From an uncultured Collinsella sp. (GTDB lineage Bacteria > Actinomycetota > Coriobacteriia > Coriobacteriales > Coriobacteriaceae): a stretch of 5,113 nt of DNA. The notes beneath the pieces are model-generated. The model ran no database searches. It saw only the letters and a program-made list of their open reading frames with translations, and was not told the DNA's origin. The first letter of the stretch is position 1. The number at the start of each line of letters is the position of its first letter. Positions 1 through 5,113 of this stretch are shown piece after piece. The position numbers were made by a program, and so were the translations under genes. The stretch is taken from NCBI GenBank assembly GCA_900554585.1, contig USHS01000126.1:1-5113 (forward strand), given 5' to 3'.

Positions 1-15
1 CCGTTTCCAATTCAA

Positions 16-91
16 TGGTGGGCGATGAGGGATTCGAACCCCCAGCCTTGTGCGTGTAAAGCACCTGCGCTAACCGTTGCGCCAATCGCCC
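16..91 (-). tRNA. tRNA-Val, anticodon TAC
   Basis: The minus strand folds into a complete 76-nt cloverleaf. The 7-bp acceptor stem pairs GGGCGAT (85-91) with ATCGCCC (20-26), followed by discriminator A and an encoded CCA (16-18). The D-arm has GCGC/GCGC stems around AACGGTTA. The T-loop is the canonical GGTTCGAATC. Counting from base 91 puts nucleotides 34-36 at 58-56, reading TAC, which decodes GUA and related valine codons. The anticodon stem has four Watson-Crick pairs and a G-A mismatch at 27-43. The 3' CCA is encoded in the gene. It lies 57 bp downstream of the asnB stop on the same strand, but it has its own -10-like element, so it may be transcribed independently. Confidence 0.95.
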
Positions 92-121
92 GCAGGGATT
101 GAGTATAGCGGAAACCCTGCG
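91..121. repeat. 7-bp inverted repeat around the tRNA -10 box
   Basis: CGCAGGG (91-97) and CCCTGCG (115-121) are perfect inverted copies separated by 17 bp, and the -10 hexamer lies inside the loop. The inner end coincides with the first tRNA base. As RNA it would form a hairpin between asnB and the tRNA, but no T-run follows, so it is not a canonical terminator. It may be an RNA processing hairpin, an operator, or chance. Confidence 0.4.
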
Positions 122-129
122 TGGTTCAC
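102..129 (-). promoter_or_regulatory. Candidate promoter for tRNA-Val
   Basis: On the minus strand a TATACT -10 hexamer (107-102, 5 of 6 to consensus) ends 10 bp before the first tRNA base. A weak -35 candidate, GTGAAC (129-124), stands 16 bp upstream. The spacing to the tRNA 5' end would allow a very short 5' leader. The -10 match is good and the -35 match is poor. Confidence 0.45.
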
Positions 130-148
130 CGCTAATTCATAACGAAAA

Positions 149-2017
149 CTAAGCGGCGACTTTAGCGCCCTTGTCCTCGTCGATAAAGAAGCGCTTGTAC
201 CAAATGAGGAACGTCAGCGTGGTATAGATCTTGCGCTGGTTGAGCGCGCGACCCTTAAAGTGATCGTCGAGCAGTTTCATGAGCGCATCGGTGTCAAAGA
301 AATCAGCAGCCCACGGCGCGGTGAAGTATTCCTTTACGTAGTCGTAGTACTTTTGCTCGCGCAGCCAGAACTTGACCGGTACGGGGAAGCCCACCTTCTT
401 GCGCGTTGCCCACTCGTCGGGCAACGTGCGGTTGGCAGCGTGACGCAGAACGAGCTTGCAGCCTTCTTCGTTAACACGGTAGTTGGCGGGAATGTGCTCG
501 GCAAACTCCATGACCTTCTTGTCCAGGAACGGGACGCGAAGCTCCAGAGAATGCGCCATGCACATCTTGTCGGCCTTGAGCAGAATGTCGCCCGGCAGCC
601 ACATGTTCATATCCAGATACTGTTTCTTGGAAAGCTCGCAGCAGTTGGGAACCTGCTTGTAGTACTCGGCGCACATCTCGGCGGCGTTCTTGCCGGTGTC
701 GTAAGCGGGCTTGAGCACCTCGTCGACCTCGGAGGGATCGAACACCTTTGCCTGACCCACATACCAGCGCTCGGGAACCTCGGCGCATTTCGTCAGGAAG
801 TTGTGGCCCTTAAAGTAGGGGAGATGCTGAACGAGTGAGCCCAGGGCGCGACGTACGCCGAGCGGCACGCGCTTCTTAAAGGTGCGCATCTCGGGGGTGT
901 CCTCGTACCACTCATAGCCGGCAAACAGTTCGTCGGCACCCTCGCCCGAAAGGACGACGGTGACCTCCTTGGAAGCCATCTGCGCCAGATAGTACAGCGG
1001 CACGCTGGATAGGTTCGATTGCGGCTCGTCCATGTGGTACTGGATATCGGGCAGTGCATCAAAGAACTCATCGGCGGTAATCATCTTGCGCACGTTCTTG
1101 ATGCCCAGCTTGTCGGAAAGCTCGGCGGCGTAGTTGGTCTCGTTGAAGTTCTTGTAATCGAAGCCGACAGAATACGTGGTGTCGGGCATGAGACAGGCGG
1201 CAATGTAGCTGGAGTCCACACCGCCAGAAAGGAACGAGCCCACCTTAACATCGGCGATTCGGTGCGCAGCGACGCTTTCGTGCACGACCTTGTCGCACTC
1301 GTCCACGTACTCCTCGAAGGTCTTGGAGTTGTCGTCGGTGAAGTCACAGCTCCAGTAACGCTTGATGTCCATGGTGTTGGTCGTCAGGTCATACGTAAAA
1401 CAATGCGCCGGGGCAAGCTTGAACACGCCCTTAAAGAAGGTCTCCTCCGTGGCAGGGAATTGCAGCGTCAGGTAGGGGCGCAGCGCGTCGTGGTTGACAG
1501 CCTTCTCAAACTTGGGATGGTCCAGGAAGCTCTTGATCTCGGAGCCAAACAGCAGCGAGCCATCGGATGCCTGGTAGTAATAGAACGGCTTGATACCAAA
1601 GATGTCACGAGCACCAAAGAGTTTGTTCTTGTTCTGGTCGTGAATCACGAACGCGTACATGCCGCGCAGACGGTTGACCAGGTCCTCGCCCCACTCCTCG
1701 TAACCGTGTACCAGGACTTCGGTATCAGCGTTGCAGTGGAAGGCGTAGCCGGCCGCCTCCAGCTCGGCACGAAGCTCCTGGAAGTTGTAGATCTCTCCGT
1801 TGAAGACAATCGTGACCTTGCCGTCGTCGCTCGACATGGGCTGGGCTCCAGCTTCGGAAAGATCGAGAATCGAAAGACGACGAAAACCAAGGGCAACGTT
1901 GTCGACGATATGCTGGCCGCCCATATCGGGACCACGGTGGATGATGCGATTCATCATGGCCGTGAGAACCAGCTCACTCTGTTCATCTGTACCGGTAAAA
2001 CCGACAAAACCGCACAT
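149..2017 (-). CDS. asnB: Glutamine-hydrolysing asparagine synthetase (AsnB type)
   Basis: This 622-residue cytosolic two-domain amidotransferase should transfer ammonia from glutamine to an ATP-activated carboxylate, classically aspartate to asparagine. The N-terminal class II glutaminase domain starts MCGFVGF, so Cys2 becomes the catalytic N-terminal Cys after Met removal. It carries RGPD (28-31), RRLSI (46-50), NGEIYN (73-78) and ADTEVL (97-102). The synthetase domain has the PP-loop SGGVDSS (264-270), DEP (330-332), SGEGADELFAGY (357-368), LELRVPFLD (491-499) and RKKVGFPVP (539-547). All key motifs are intact. The reading frame is open 45 codons further upstream to 2152, but that start would bury the catalytic Cys; ATG 2017 has an AAAGGA site 6 nt upstream. 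At 622 aa it is longer than E. coli AsnB (554 aa) and near B. subtilis AsnB, which amidates the diaminopimelate of peptidoglycan precursors. With murE divergent next door, that role is a real alternative. Confidence 0.93.
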   Translation of the reverse strand: MCGFVGFTGTDEQSELVLTAMMNRIIHRGPDMGGQHIVDNVALGFRRLSILDLSEAGAQPMSSDDGKVTIVFNGEIYNFQELRAELEAAGYAFHCNADTEVLVHGYEEWGEDLVNRLRGMYAFVIHDQNKNKLFGARDIFGIKPFYYYQASDGSLLFGSEIKSFLDHPKFEKAVNHDALRPYLTLQFPATEETFFKGVFKLAPAHCFTYDLTTNTMDIKRYWSCDFTDDNSKTFEEYVDECDKVVHESVAAHRIADVKVGSFLSGGVDSSYIAACLMPDTTYSVGFDYKNFNETNYAAELSDKLGIKNVRKMITADEFFDALPDIQYHMDEPQSNLSSVPLYYLAQMASKEVTVVLSGEGADELFAGYEWYEDTPEMRTFKKRVPLGVRRALGSLVQHLPYFKGHNFLTKCAEVPERWYVGQAKVFDPSEVDEVLKPAYDTGKNAAEMCAEYYKQVPNCCELSKKQYLDMNMWLPGDILLKADKMCMAHSLELRVPFLDKKVMEFAEHIPANYRVNEEGCKLVLRHAANRTLPDEWATRKKVGFPVPVKFWLREQKYYDYVKEYFTAPWAADFFDTDALMKLLDDHFKGRALNQRKIYTTLTFLIWYKRFFIDEDKGAKVAA

Positions 2018-2023
2018 GCAAGA

Positions 2024-2029
2024 TCCTTT
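2024..2029 (-). promoter_or_regulatory. Ribosome binding site that fixes the asnB start
   Basis: The minus strand reads AAAGGA followed by six bases and then ATG (2017-2015). This supports the start that exposes the catalytic Cys2 and argues against the longer frame beginning at 2152. Confidence 0.75.
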
Positions 2030-2049
2030 CTGCTGACGGCTCAGGTGTA

Positions 2050-2070
2050 CTGCCGCAAGGATTGCGGCAG
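2050..2070 (-). promoter_or_regulatory. Perfect 9-bp hairpin in the asnB leader
   Basis: CTGCCGCAA and TTGCGGCAG are exact inverted copies around a 3-nt loop (2059-2061, TCC in the minus-strand RNA). It sits 20 nt upstream of the asnB ribosome binding site. No T-run follows, so it is unlikely to be a terminator. Depending on the transcription start it would be at or near the mRNA 5' end, where such hairpins can stabilise transcripts or bind regulators. The function is inferred. Confidence 0.55.
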
Positions 2071-2073
2071 CTG

Positions 2074-2102
2074 ATGTCAAATAATCTTTACTATCATGCC
2101 AA
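2074..2102 (-). promoter_or_regulatory. Candidate asnB promoter downstream of the terminator
   Basis: In an AT-rich stretch the minus strand has TTGGCA (2102-2097), 17 bp, then TGACAT (2079-2074). The -35 is a good match and the -10 is weak. An alternative -10, GATTAT (2086-2081), matches 4 of 6 but lacks a good -35. The region is plausible because it lies between the terminator and the gene, but the exact start cannot be fixed from sequence. Confidence 0.3.
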
Positions 2103-2142
2103 TCTTTTGTTTCGTGATAGGGCATAAGCGCCGAGCGAACCG

Positions 2143-2187
2143 AAAAAACCACGTCCCGATCTTCAGGCGAAGCGGCGGGACGTGGTT
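2143..2187 (-). terminator. Intrinsic terminator, minus strand, upstream of asnB
   Basis: A 12-bp perfect outer stem pairs 2147-2158 with 2176-2187 (AACCACGTCCCG with CGGGACGTGGTT on the minus strand). An inner CTTC/GAAG stem (2161-2164 with 2169-2172) forms inside it. On the minus strand the stem is followed directly by a run of six T (2148-2143), of which the first two are also paired. There is no T-run on the plus strand, so it acts only toward asnB. No annotated gene upstream on that strand needs it, so it ends a noncoding transcript or attenuates asnB. Confidence 0.8.
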
Positions 2188-2249
2188 GCGAACGCTATGT
2201 TAAAGAACAGCACCCAGATTTCCTTGGTTTTACACGGGGTGAACACTGT
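2143..2249 (-). ncRNA. Possible small RNA or attenuated asnB leader
   Basis: The minus strand has a candidate promoter just before a structured segment that ends in the terminator. The first hairpin pairs AACAG (2250-2246) with CTGTT (2210-2206) and CACCC (2241-2237) with GGGTG (2215-2211), with a 4-nt bulge and a 21-nt loop. The terminator hairpin follows 18 nt later. A transcript starting near 2249 would be about 107 nt. No T-box consensus or known riboswitch core is recognisable. Existence, start and role are all inferred. Confidence 0.35.
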
Positions 2250-2255
2250 TGCCAT

Positions 2256-2283
2256 TTATTAGACCACGGCACAGTCCATGCAA
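2256..2283 (-). promoter_or_regulatory. Candidate promoter for the noncoding minus-strand transcript
   Basis: TTGCAT (2283-2278), a 16-bp spacer and TAATAA (2261-2256) would start transcription near 2249, at the foot of the first hairpin. The -35 matches 4 of 6 and the -10 only 3 of 6, so support comes mainly from position. Confidence 0.25.
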
Positions 2284-2297
2284 TTTTTTAGAAGGCT

Positions 2298-2341
2298 GTG
2301 ATGCGCGCAAGGTCAGGTAGCATATTAGGATGGTTGATAAT
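2298..2341 (+). promoter_or_regulatory. Candidate promoter region for the murE operon
   Basis: Two overlapping options exist. One is GTGATG (2298-2303), 17 bp, CATATT (2321-2326). The other is a better -10, GATAAT (2336-2341, 5 of 6), with no recognisable -35. Either would give a 5' untranslated region of roughly 70-85 nt before murE. Neither can be preferred firmly from sequence alone. Confidence 0.3.
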
Positions 2342-2400
2342 ACAGAATGTTTCATCGTTTCTGCCGCGGGACGTCTTCTGCCCTTTAAGGCTAATTTAGC

Positions 2401-2409
2401 GAGAGAGGT
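2401..2409 (+). promoter_or_regulatory. Ribosome binding site of murE
   Basis: The purine-rich GAGAGAGGT includes GAGGT complementary to the 16S rRNA tail and ends 6 nt before ATG 2416. The later in-frame ATG at 2449 has no comparable site, so 2416 is preferred. Confidence 0.7.
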
Positions 2410-2415
2410 CTTTGT

Positions 2416-3933
2416 ATGTCGAGTCCGACACAAGAGAAGCTAACTCTGATGCGCTATATAGAGTTGCTCGAGGAAGATGACCTTGTTGTTTCCAGACCGA
2501 GCGCTTCGTGCGACCAGCGCATTGAGTTTGCGACTGATGACTCGCGCCAGGTGCGTCCGGGCACGTTGTTTGTCTGCAAAGGCCGTGCGTTTAAGCGCGA
2601 GTACCTGCTTTCGGCAATCGCCGATGGCGCCGTGGCCTACGTTTCCGAGGTCGATTACGATGTTGATCTTCCCGCGGTGATTGTGAGCGATATTCGTCGC
2701 ACGCTCGCCGTGGTGGCAGATGCCTTTTATGGGCACCCGTCGGGTAAGGTGAAGGTCTGCGCCTTTACAGGCACCAAGGGCAAGTCGACCTGCAGCTTTT
2801 ATCTGCGCGGCATCCTCGCCAACGAGGCCAAGCTTACGGGCTGTCATCGACCCGCTCTTAATACGGGCATTGAGTTCGACGATGGCATCGAGACGGGCCC
2901 TTCCAAGCTGACGACCCCCGAATCCTTCCTGCTGCAGTCTCGCATCGCACATGCTGCGGAGGCGGGTGCCCCGTGGCTGGTTATGGAGGCATCGAGTCAG
3001 GGCCTCAAATACGAGCGTACGGGCAAGATTGACTTTGAAGTCGGCGCCTTTACCAATATCGGCGAGGATCACATTTCGCCGATTGAGCATCCGACGCTCG
3101 AGGATTACTTTGCCAGCAAGCTCAAAATCTTCTTGCAGAGCCGTTTTGCCGTGGTCAATCTCGATATGGATAAGGTCGATCGCGTGCTCGAGGCGGCATC
3201 TCGTTGCGAACGTACGGTGACGTTCTCCCTGACCGACGAGCGTGCCGACGTGCTTGCGCTGGCGATTCGCTATGGCGACTGCGGCGTGGTGGCAACGGTG
3301 CGCACGCCCCGTTTTACGCGTGACATTGTGATTCCCACGCCGGTTAAGTTCAATGTGTCCAACGCGCTTGCCGCTATTGCCTGCGCCGAGGCCCTGGGCA
3401 TTTCCGAAGAGGGTATCGTCCATGGCTTTGAGGGCGTCTTCGTTCCCGGTCGTATGGAGCTCTATCCGTCCGTATCGGGCAAAATCCTGGGCATCGTCGA
3501 TTTTGCACATAACGGCATGAGCCTCGAGACACTCCTGCGCGACTTACGCGAGAACTATCCCGAGCGCGAGCTGGCGGTTGTATTTGGCGCTACGGGCGGT
3601 AAGGGTGTCGATCGACGCACCACGATGGGCATCGCCGCTGGCAAGTATGCCGACCGAATCGTGATTACCGAGGATGACCCCGGCCCCGAGGATGTCGAGG
3701 ACATCTGCGCCGAGATCGCGCGCAACGTTCAAGCGCAGGGAAATGATAACTGGCAAATCGTGACTGATCGCGTTGCCGCTATCGAGACTGCCGTGCGCGA
3801 AACTGTCCGTCCTGCCGTGGTCATCGTGACCGGTAAGGGCGAGGAAGAGTGTATGCTGCGCAAGAACGGACCCGAGCCTTGTGAGCGCGACGGTTCGATT
3901 CTCAAGCGCACCCTTGCGGCGTACGACGCCTAG
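2416..3933 (+). CDS. murE: MurE-type Mur ligase (UDP-MurNAc-tripeptide synthetase)
   Basis: This 505-residue cytosolic ATP-dependent ligase should add the third amino acid to UDP-MurNAc-L-Ala-D-Glu in peptidoglycan synthesis. The N-terminal UDP-binding domain (about 30-110) includes DSRQVRPGTLFVCKG. The central ATPase domain has the P-loop GTKGKST (119-125), TTPES (166-170), EASSQ (191-195), NIGEDHISP (214-222), YFASKLKIF with the probable carbamylated Lys235, and FNVSNALAAIA (312-322). The C-terminal domain has PGRME (344-348), VDFAHN (361-366) and GATGGKGVDRR (391-401). The motif that reads DNPR in diaminopimelate enzymes is DDPG (420-423), and the usual GKGHE is GKGEE (473-477). So the diamino acid (Lys, Orn or diaminopimelate) cannot be called. 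It leads a same-strand cluster with the HAD gene 30 bp on and glutamate racemase beyond, and the cluster context supports a wall role. A paralogous Mur ligase with another substrate is possible. Confidence 0.85.
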   Translation: MSSPTQEKLTLMRYIELLEEDDLVVSRPSASCDQRIEFATDDSRQVRPGTLFVCKGRAFKREYLLSAIADGAVAYVSEVDYDVDLPAVIVSDIRRTLAVVADAFYGHPSGKVKVCAFTGTKGKSTCSFYLRGILANEAKLTGCHRPALNTGIEFDDGIETGPSKLTTPESFLLQSRIAHAAEAGAPWLVMEASSQGLKYERTGKIDFEVGAFTNIGEDHISPIEHPTLEDYFASKLKIFLQSRFAVVNLDMDKVDRVLEAASRCERTVTFSLTDERADVLALAIRYGDCGVVATVRTPRFTRDIVIPTPVKFNVSNALAAIACAEALGISEEGIVHGFEGVFVPGRMELYPSVSGKILGIVDFAHNGMSLETLLRDLRENYPERELAVVFGATGGKGVDRRTTMGIAAGKYADRIVITEDDPGPEDVEDICAEIARNVQAQGNDNWQIVTDRVAAIETAVRETVRPAVVIVTGKGEEECMLRKNGPEPCERDGSILKRTLAAYDA

Positions 3934-3954
3934 ACCAGCCCCTTCTATGTAAAC

Positions 3955-3958
3955 GGAG
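3955..3958 (+). promoter_or_regulatory. Ribosome binding site that fixes the HAD gene start
   Basis: GGAG followed by TGACC places ATG 3964 at a 5-nt spacing. An in-frame GTG at 3958 overlaps this site and so is an unlikely start. Confidence 0.7.
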
Positions 3959-3963
3959 TGACC

Positions 3964-4875
3964 ATGTCCCACAACATCCTGCCGACCGTTGCCGAGCTTT
4001 CGGGCGAGATGCGCGAGCGCCTTGCCAAGGTCAAGTATGTCTTTACCGATCTGGACGCCACGATGCTCGCCCCCGGCTCGTGCGTGCTGCGCGATAACGA
4101 CGGCAATCCCTCGACCAAGCTCGTCGAGGCGGTTGTCGCGCTCGCTCGTGCCGGCATCCAGGTGGTCCCCACCTCGGGTCGCAATCGCACCATGATCCAT
4201 GAGGACGCCCGCGTGCTCGGCCTCAACTCCTACATCGGCGAGATGGGCGGCCTGGTCATGTACGACCTCAAGGCCAACGACTGGGAGTACCTGACGGGCG
4301 ACATGCCCTACGACCCCGCCTGCGGTCTCACGCCGCACCAGGTGATCGAGCAGACCGGCGTGTGCGAGAAGATCCTTGCCCGCTGGCCGCACAAGATCGA
4401 ATACCACAACGACATGTCGACCGGCTACAAGTACCGTGAGGTCACCGTCGGCATGCGCGGCGATGTACCCGACGATGAGGTCCAGGCCATCCTGGACGAG
4501 GCCGGCTGCGGTCTGGTCTGGGCTTGCAACGGCCATCTGACTCACCTGTCTAAGCCGACGACGCTCGAGCTTAATCGCGCCGAGGACGGTCGCGCCTTCA
4601 ACATCAATCCGGCGGGGCTCAACAAGGGCGTTGCCATTGCGCGCTTCTGCGAGCACCTGGGGATCGAGCGCGAGGAGACGCTTGCGCTCGGCGACTCCGA
4701 GTCCGACTTCTACATGGCCGACCATGTGGGCATGTTCTGCCTGGTCGAGAACGGTCTGACGAGCGCCGGTGCCCCGGAGTTCTTGGATGCCTGCGACAAT
4801 GCCTATGTAACGCGCGGCAAGATTGTCGACGGTTGGGTGGCAACGGCCGAGCTGTTGGTCGCGGCCCGTTCGTAG
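3964..4875 (+). CDS. HAD-superfamily phosphatase (class IIB-like, substrate unknown)
   Basis: This 303-residue soluble protein has all four HAD motifs. Motif I is FTDLDATML, with nucleophile Asp29 and acid/base Asp31. Motif II is PTSGRN (69-74). Motif III is the Lys of LNKGVA (Lys221). Motif IV is LGDSESD (242-248), which holds the magnesium aspartates. The long insert between motifs II and III (about 90-205) fits a C2-type cap, as in Cof-type, sucrose-phosphatase and mannosyl-3-phosphoglycerate phosphatase relatives. Motif I has Ala where most members have Gly (DxDGT). A phosphomonoesterase acting on a sugar phosphate or similar metabolite is the family expectation; the substrate cannot be read from sequence. 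It begins 30 bp after the murE stop and is followed by glutamate racemase, so co-transcription with murE is likely and a peptidoglycan-linked substrate is possible. Confidence 0.85.
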   Translation: MSHNILPTVAELSGEMRERLAKVKYVFTDLDATMLAPGSCVLRDNDGNPSTKLVEAVVALARAGIQVVPTSGRNRTMIHEDARVLGLNSYIGEMGGLVMYDLKANDWEYLTGDMPYDPACGLTPHQVIEQTGVCEKILARWPHKIEYHNDMSTGYKYREVTVGMRGDVPDDEVQAILDEAGCGLVWACNGHLTHLSKPTTLELNRAEDGRAFNINPAGLNKGVAIARFCEHLGIEREETLALGDSESDFYMADHVGMFCLVENGLTSAGAPEFLDACDNAYVTRGKIVDGWVATAELLVAARS

Positions 4876-4904
4876 TGCGACGCATCACGCGTGGTCGCAT
4901 TTTT
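4874..4904 (+). terminator. Possible weak intrinsic terminator between the HAD gene and murI
   Basis: TGCGAC (4876-4881) pairs with GTCGCA (4894-4899), extendable by a G-T and an A-T pair, around a 12-nt loop. TTTTT (4900-4904) follows. The stem starts at the HAD stop codon. The short stem and wide loop suggest partial termination, which would lower murI expression relative to the upstream genes. Confidence 0.45.
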
Positions 4905-4917
4905 CGAGAGAGAATCT

Positions 4918-4924
4918 GGTGAGG
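4918..4924 (+). promoter_or_regulatory. Ribosome binding site candidate for murI
   Basis: GGTGAGG precedes ATG 4927. GGTGA gives a 4-nt gap and GAGG only 2 nt, so the spacing is tight. The alternative in-frame ATG at 4945 has no purine-rich site nearby; GAGG is then 20 nt away. The first start is preferred without certainty. Confidence 0.5.
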
Positions 4925-4926
4925 TA

Positions 4927-5113
4927 ATGTCCGATATCGATAATATGGCTGGGGACACGCGTCCGATCGGCGTGTTCGACTCGGGCCTGGGCGGCTTAAC
5001 GGTCGCGCGAGCGATCGCAACGGCGCTTCCGCACGAGTCCGTCTACTATTTCGGTGACACTAAGCGCTGCCCTTATGGCACCCGCACCGAGGACGAGGTT
5101 CGCTCGTTTGCGC
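4927..5113 (+). CDS. murI: Glutamate racemase, N-terminal part (cut by window edge)
   Basis: The visible 62 codons match the start of glutamate racemase, a cofactor-independent enzyme that converts L-glutamate to D-glutamate for residue two of the peptidoglycan stem peptide. [10 protein letters not shown] (17-26) carries the conserved Asp-Ser pair of the active site, and [11 protein letters not shown] (41-51) is the second family signature. The two catalytic cysteines lie beyond the edge, so integrity cannot be judged. Residues 1-12 are a non-conserved extension before PIGVFDSG, and a start at 4945 would shorten this. The gene follows the HAD gene by 51 bp on the same strand. That gap is free of stops in the murI frame but contains a possible weak terminator. 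Confidence 0.9.
   Translation, partial: MSDIDNMAGDTRPIGVFDSGLGGLTVARAIATALPHESVYYFGDTKRCPYGTRTEDEVRSFA

Larger units (their letters stand above)
2018..2415. other. Divergent intergenic region between asnB and murE
   Basis: This 398-bp stretch contains no convincing protein-coding gene. From left to right it holds the asnB ribosome site and leader hairpin, an AT-rich promoter candidate, a strong minus-strand terminator, a second minus-strand hairpin, a possible promoter for those two, and then plus-strand -10-like elements and the murE ribosome site. The short minus-strand frames here (2163-2255 and 2230-2433) lack ribosome sites and recognisable content. Confidence 0.8.

Noticed and set aside
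1019..2074. A 351-residue plus-strand frame opposite asnB
   Set aside because: It is antisense to a confidently identified gene and has no recognisable motif. Its length follows from codon bias of the true gene.
149..2152. Longer 667-residue version of AsnB starting at 2152
   Set aside because: It would put 45 residues before the catalytic Cys that must be N-terminal, it starts inside the terminator stem, and it ignores the good ribosome site before 2017.
2163..2255. A 30-residue minus-strand peptide ending in the terminator loop, considered as a leader peptide for asnB attenuation
   Set aside because: It has a single Asn codon, no run of regulatory codons and no ribosome site. The candidate promoter's start would lie inside or after its ATG.
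2143..2340. T-box or amino-acid riboswitch in front of asnB
   Set aside because: No TGGNACCGCG-like T-box sequence or other known riboswitch core is visible. Only generic hairpins are present.
2175..2374. Direct repeat of GCGGGACGT at 2175-2183 and 2366-2374
   Set aside because: The first copy is part of the terminator stem. A 9-bp match in a 400-bp region with no further copies is not good evidence of a shared site.
2230..2433. A 67-residue minus-strand reading frame overlapping the murE start
   Set aside because: It has no recognisable domain, overlaps the murE start signals on the other strand and lies in a regulatory region.
3958..3960. GTG start for the HAD gene
   Set aside because: It overlaps the GGAG ribosome site that correctly spaces ATG 3964.
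3544..4725. A 393-residue minus-strand frame opposite murE and the HAD gene (and a similar 356-residue one at 2440-3510)
   Set aside because: Both run across or along genes with intact family motifs in the opposite strand, and the translations show no family signature.

Overview
The window looks like chromosomal DNA from a moderately GC-rich bacterium. Gene style and protein sequences suggest an actinobacterial relative such as a coriobacterium (Collinsella or Olsenella type). That assignment is inference from protein resemblance, not from a marker gene. There is no mobile element, CRISPR array or obvious foreign island.

Layout. The minus strand carries a complete tRNA-Val (anticodon TAC) at 16-91. 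Just upstream of it, on the same strand, is a 622-residue glutamine-dependent asparagine synthetase-type protein (149-2017). A 398-bp divergent intergenic region (2018-2415) follows. It holds the asnB leader with a perfect 9-bp hairpin, a strong minus-strand intrinsic terminator (2143-2187), a second hairpin beyond that with a possible promoter, and the plus-strand start signals of the next operon. The plus strand then carries a MurE-type Mur ligase (2416-3933), a HAD-family phosphatase (3964-4875) and the first 62 codons of glutamate racemase (4927 to the window edge).

How the genes fit together. MurI makes D-glutamate. MurE adds the third (diamino) residue to the UDP-MurNAc-L-Ala-D-Glu precursor. 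The HAD phosphatase between them has no assigned substrate, but its position suggests a cell-wall or sugar-phosphate role. The divergent AsnB may simply make asparagine. However, large AsnB-type proteins are also known to amidate peptidoglycan precursors (Bacillus subtilis AsnB, Corynebacterium LtsA), so a cell-wall role is plausible here.

Most notable points. A terminator stands on the minus strand upstream of asnB with no annotated gene feeding it, so it is either a small RNA or a conditional attenuator of asnB. The MurE-type ligase departs from the classical family at the amino-acid-specificity motif (DDPG) and at the usual GKGHE motif (GKGEE). Nothing in the window requires a completely new system.
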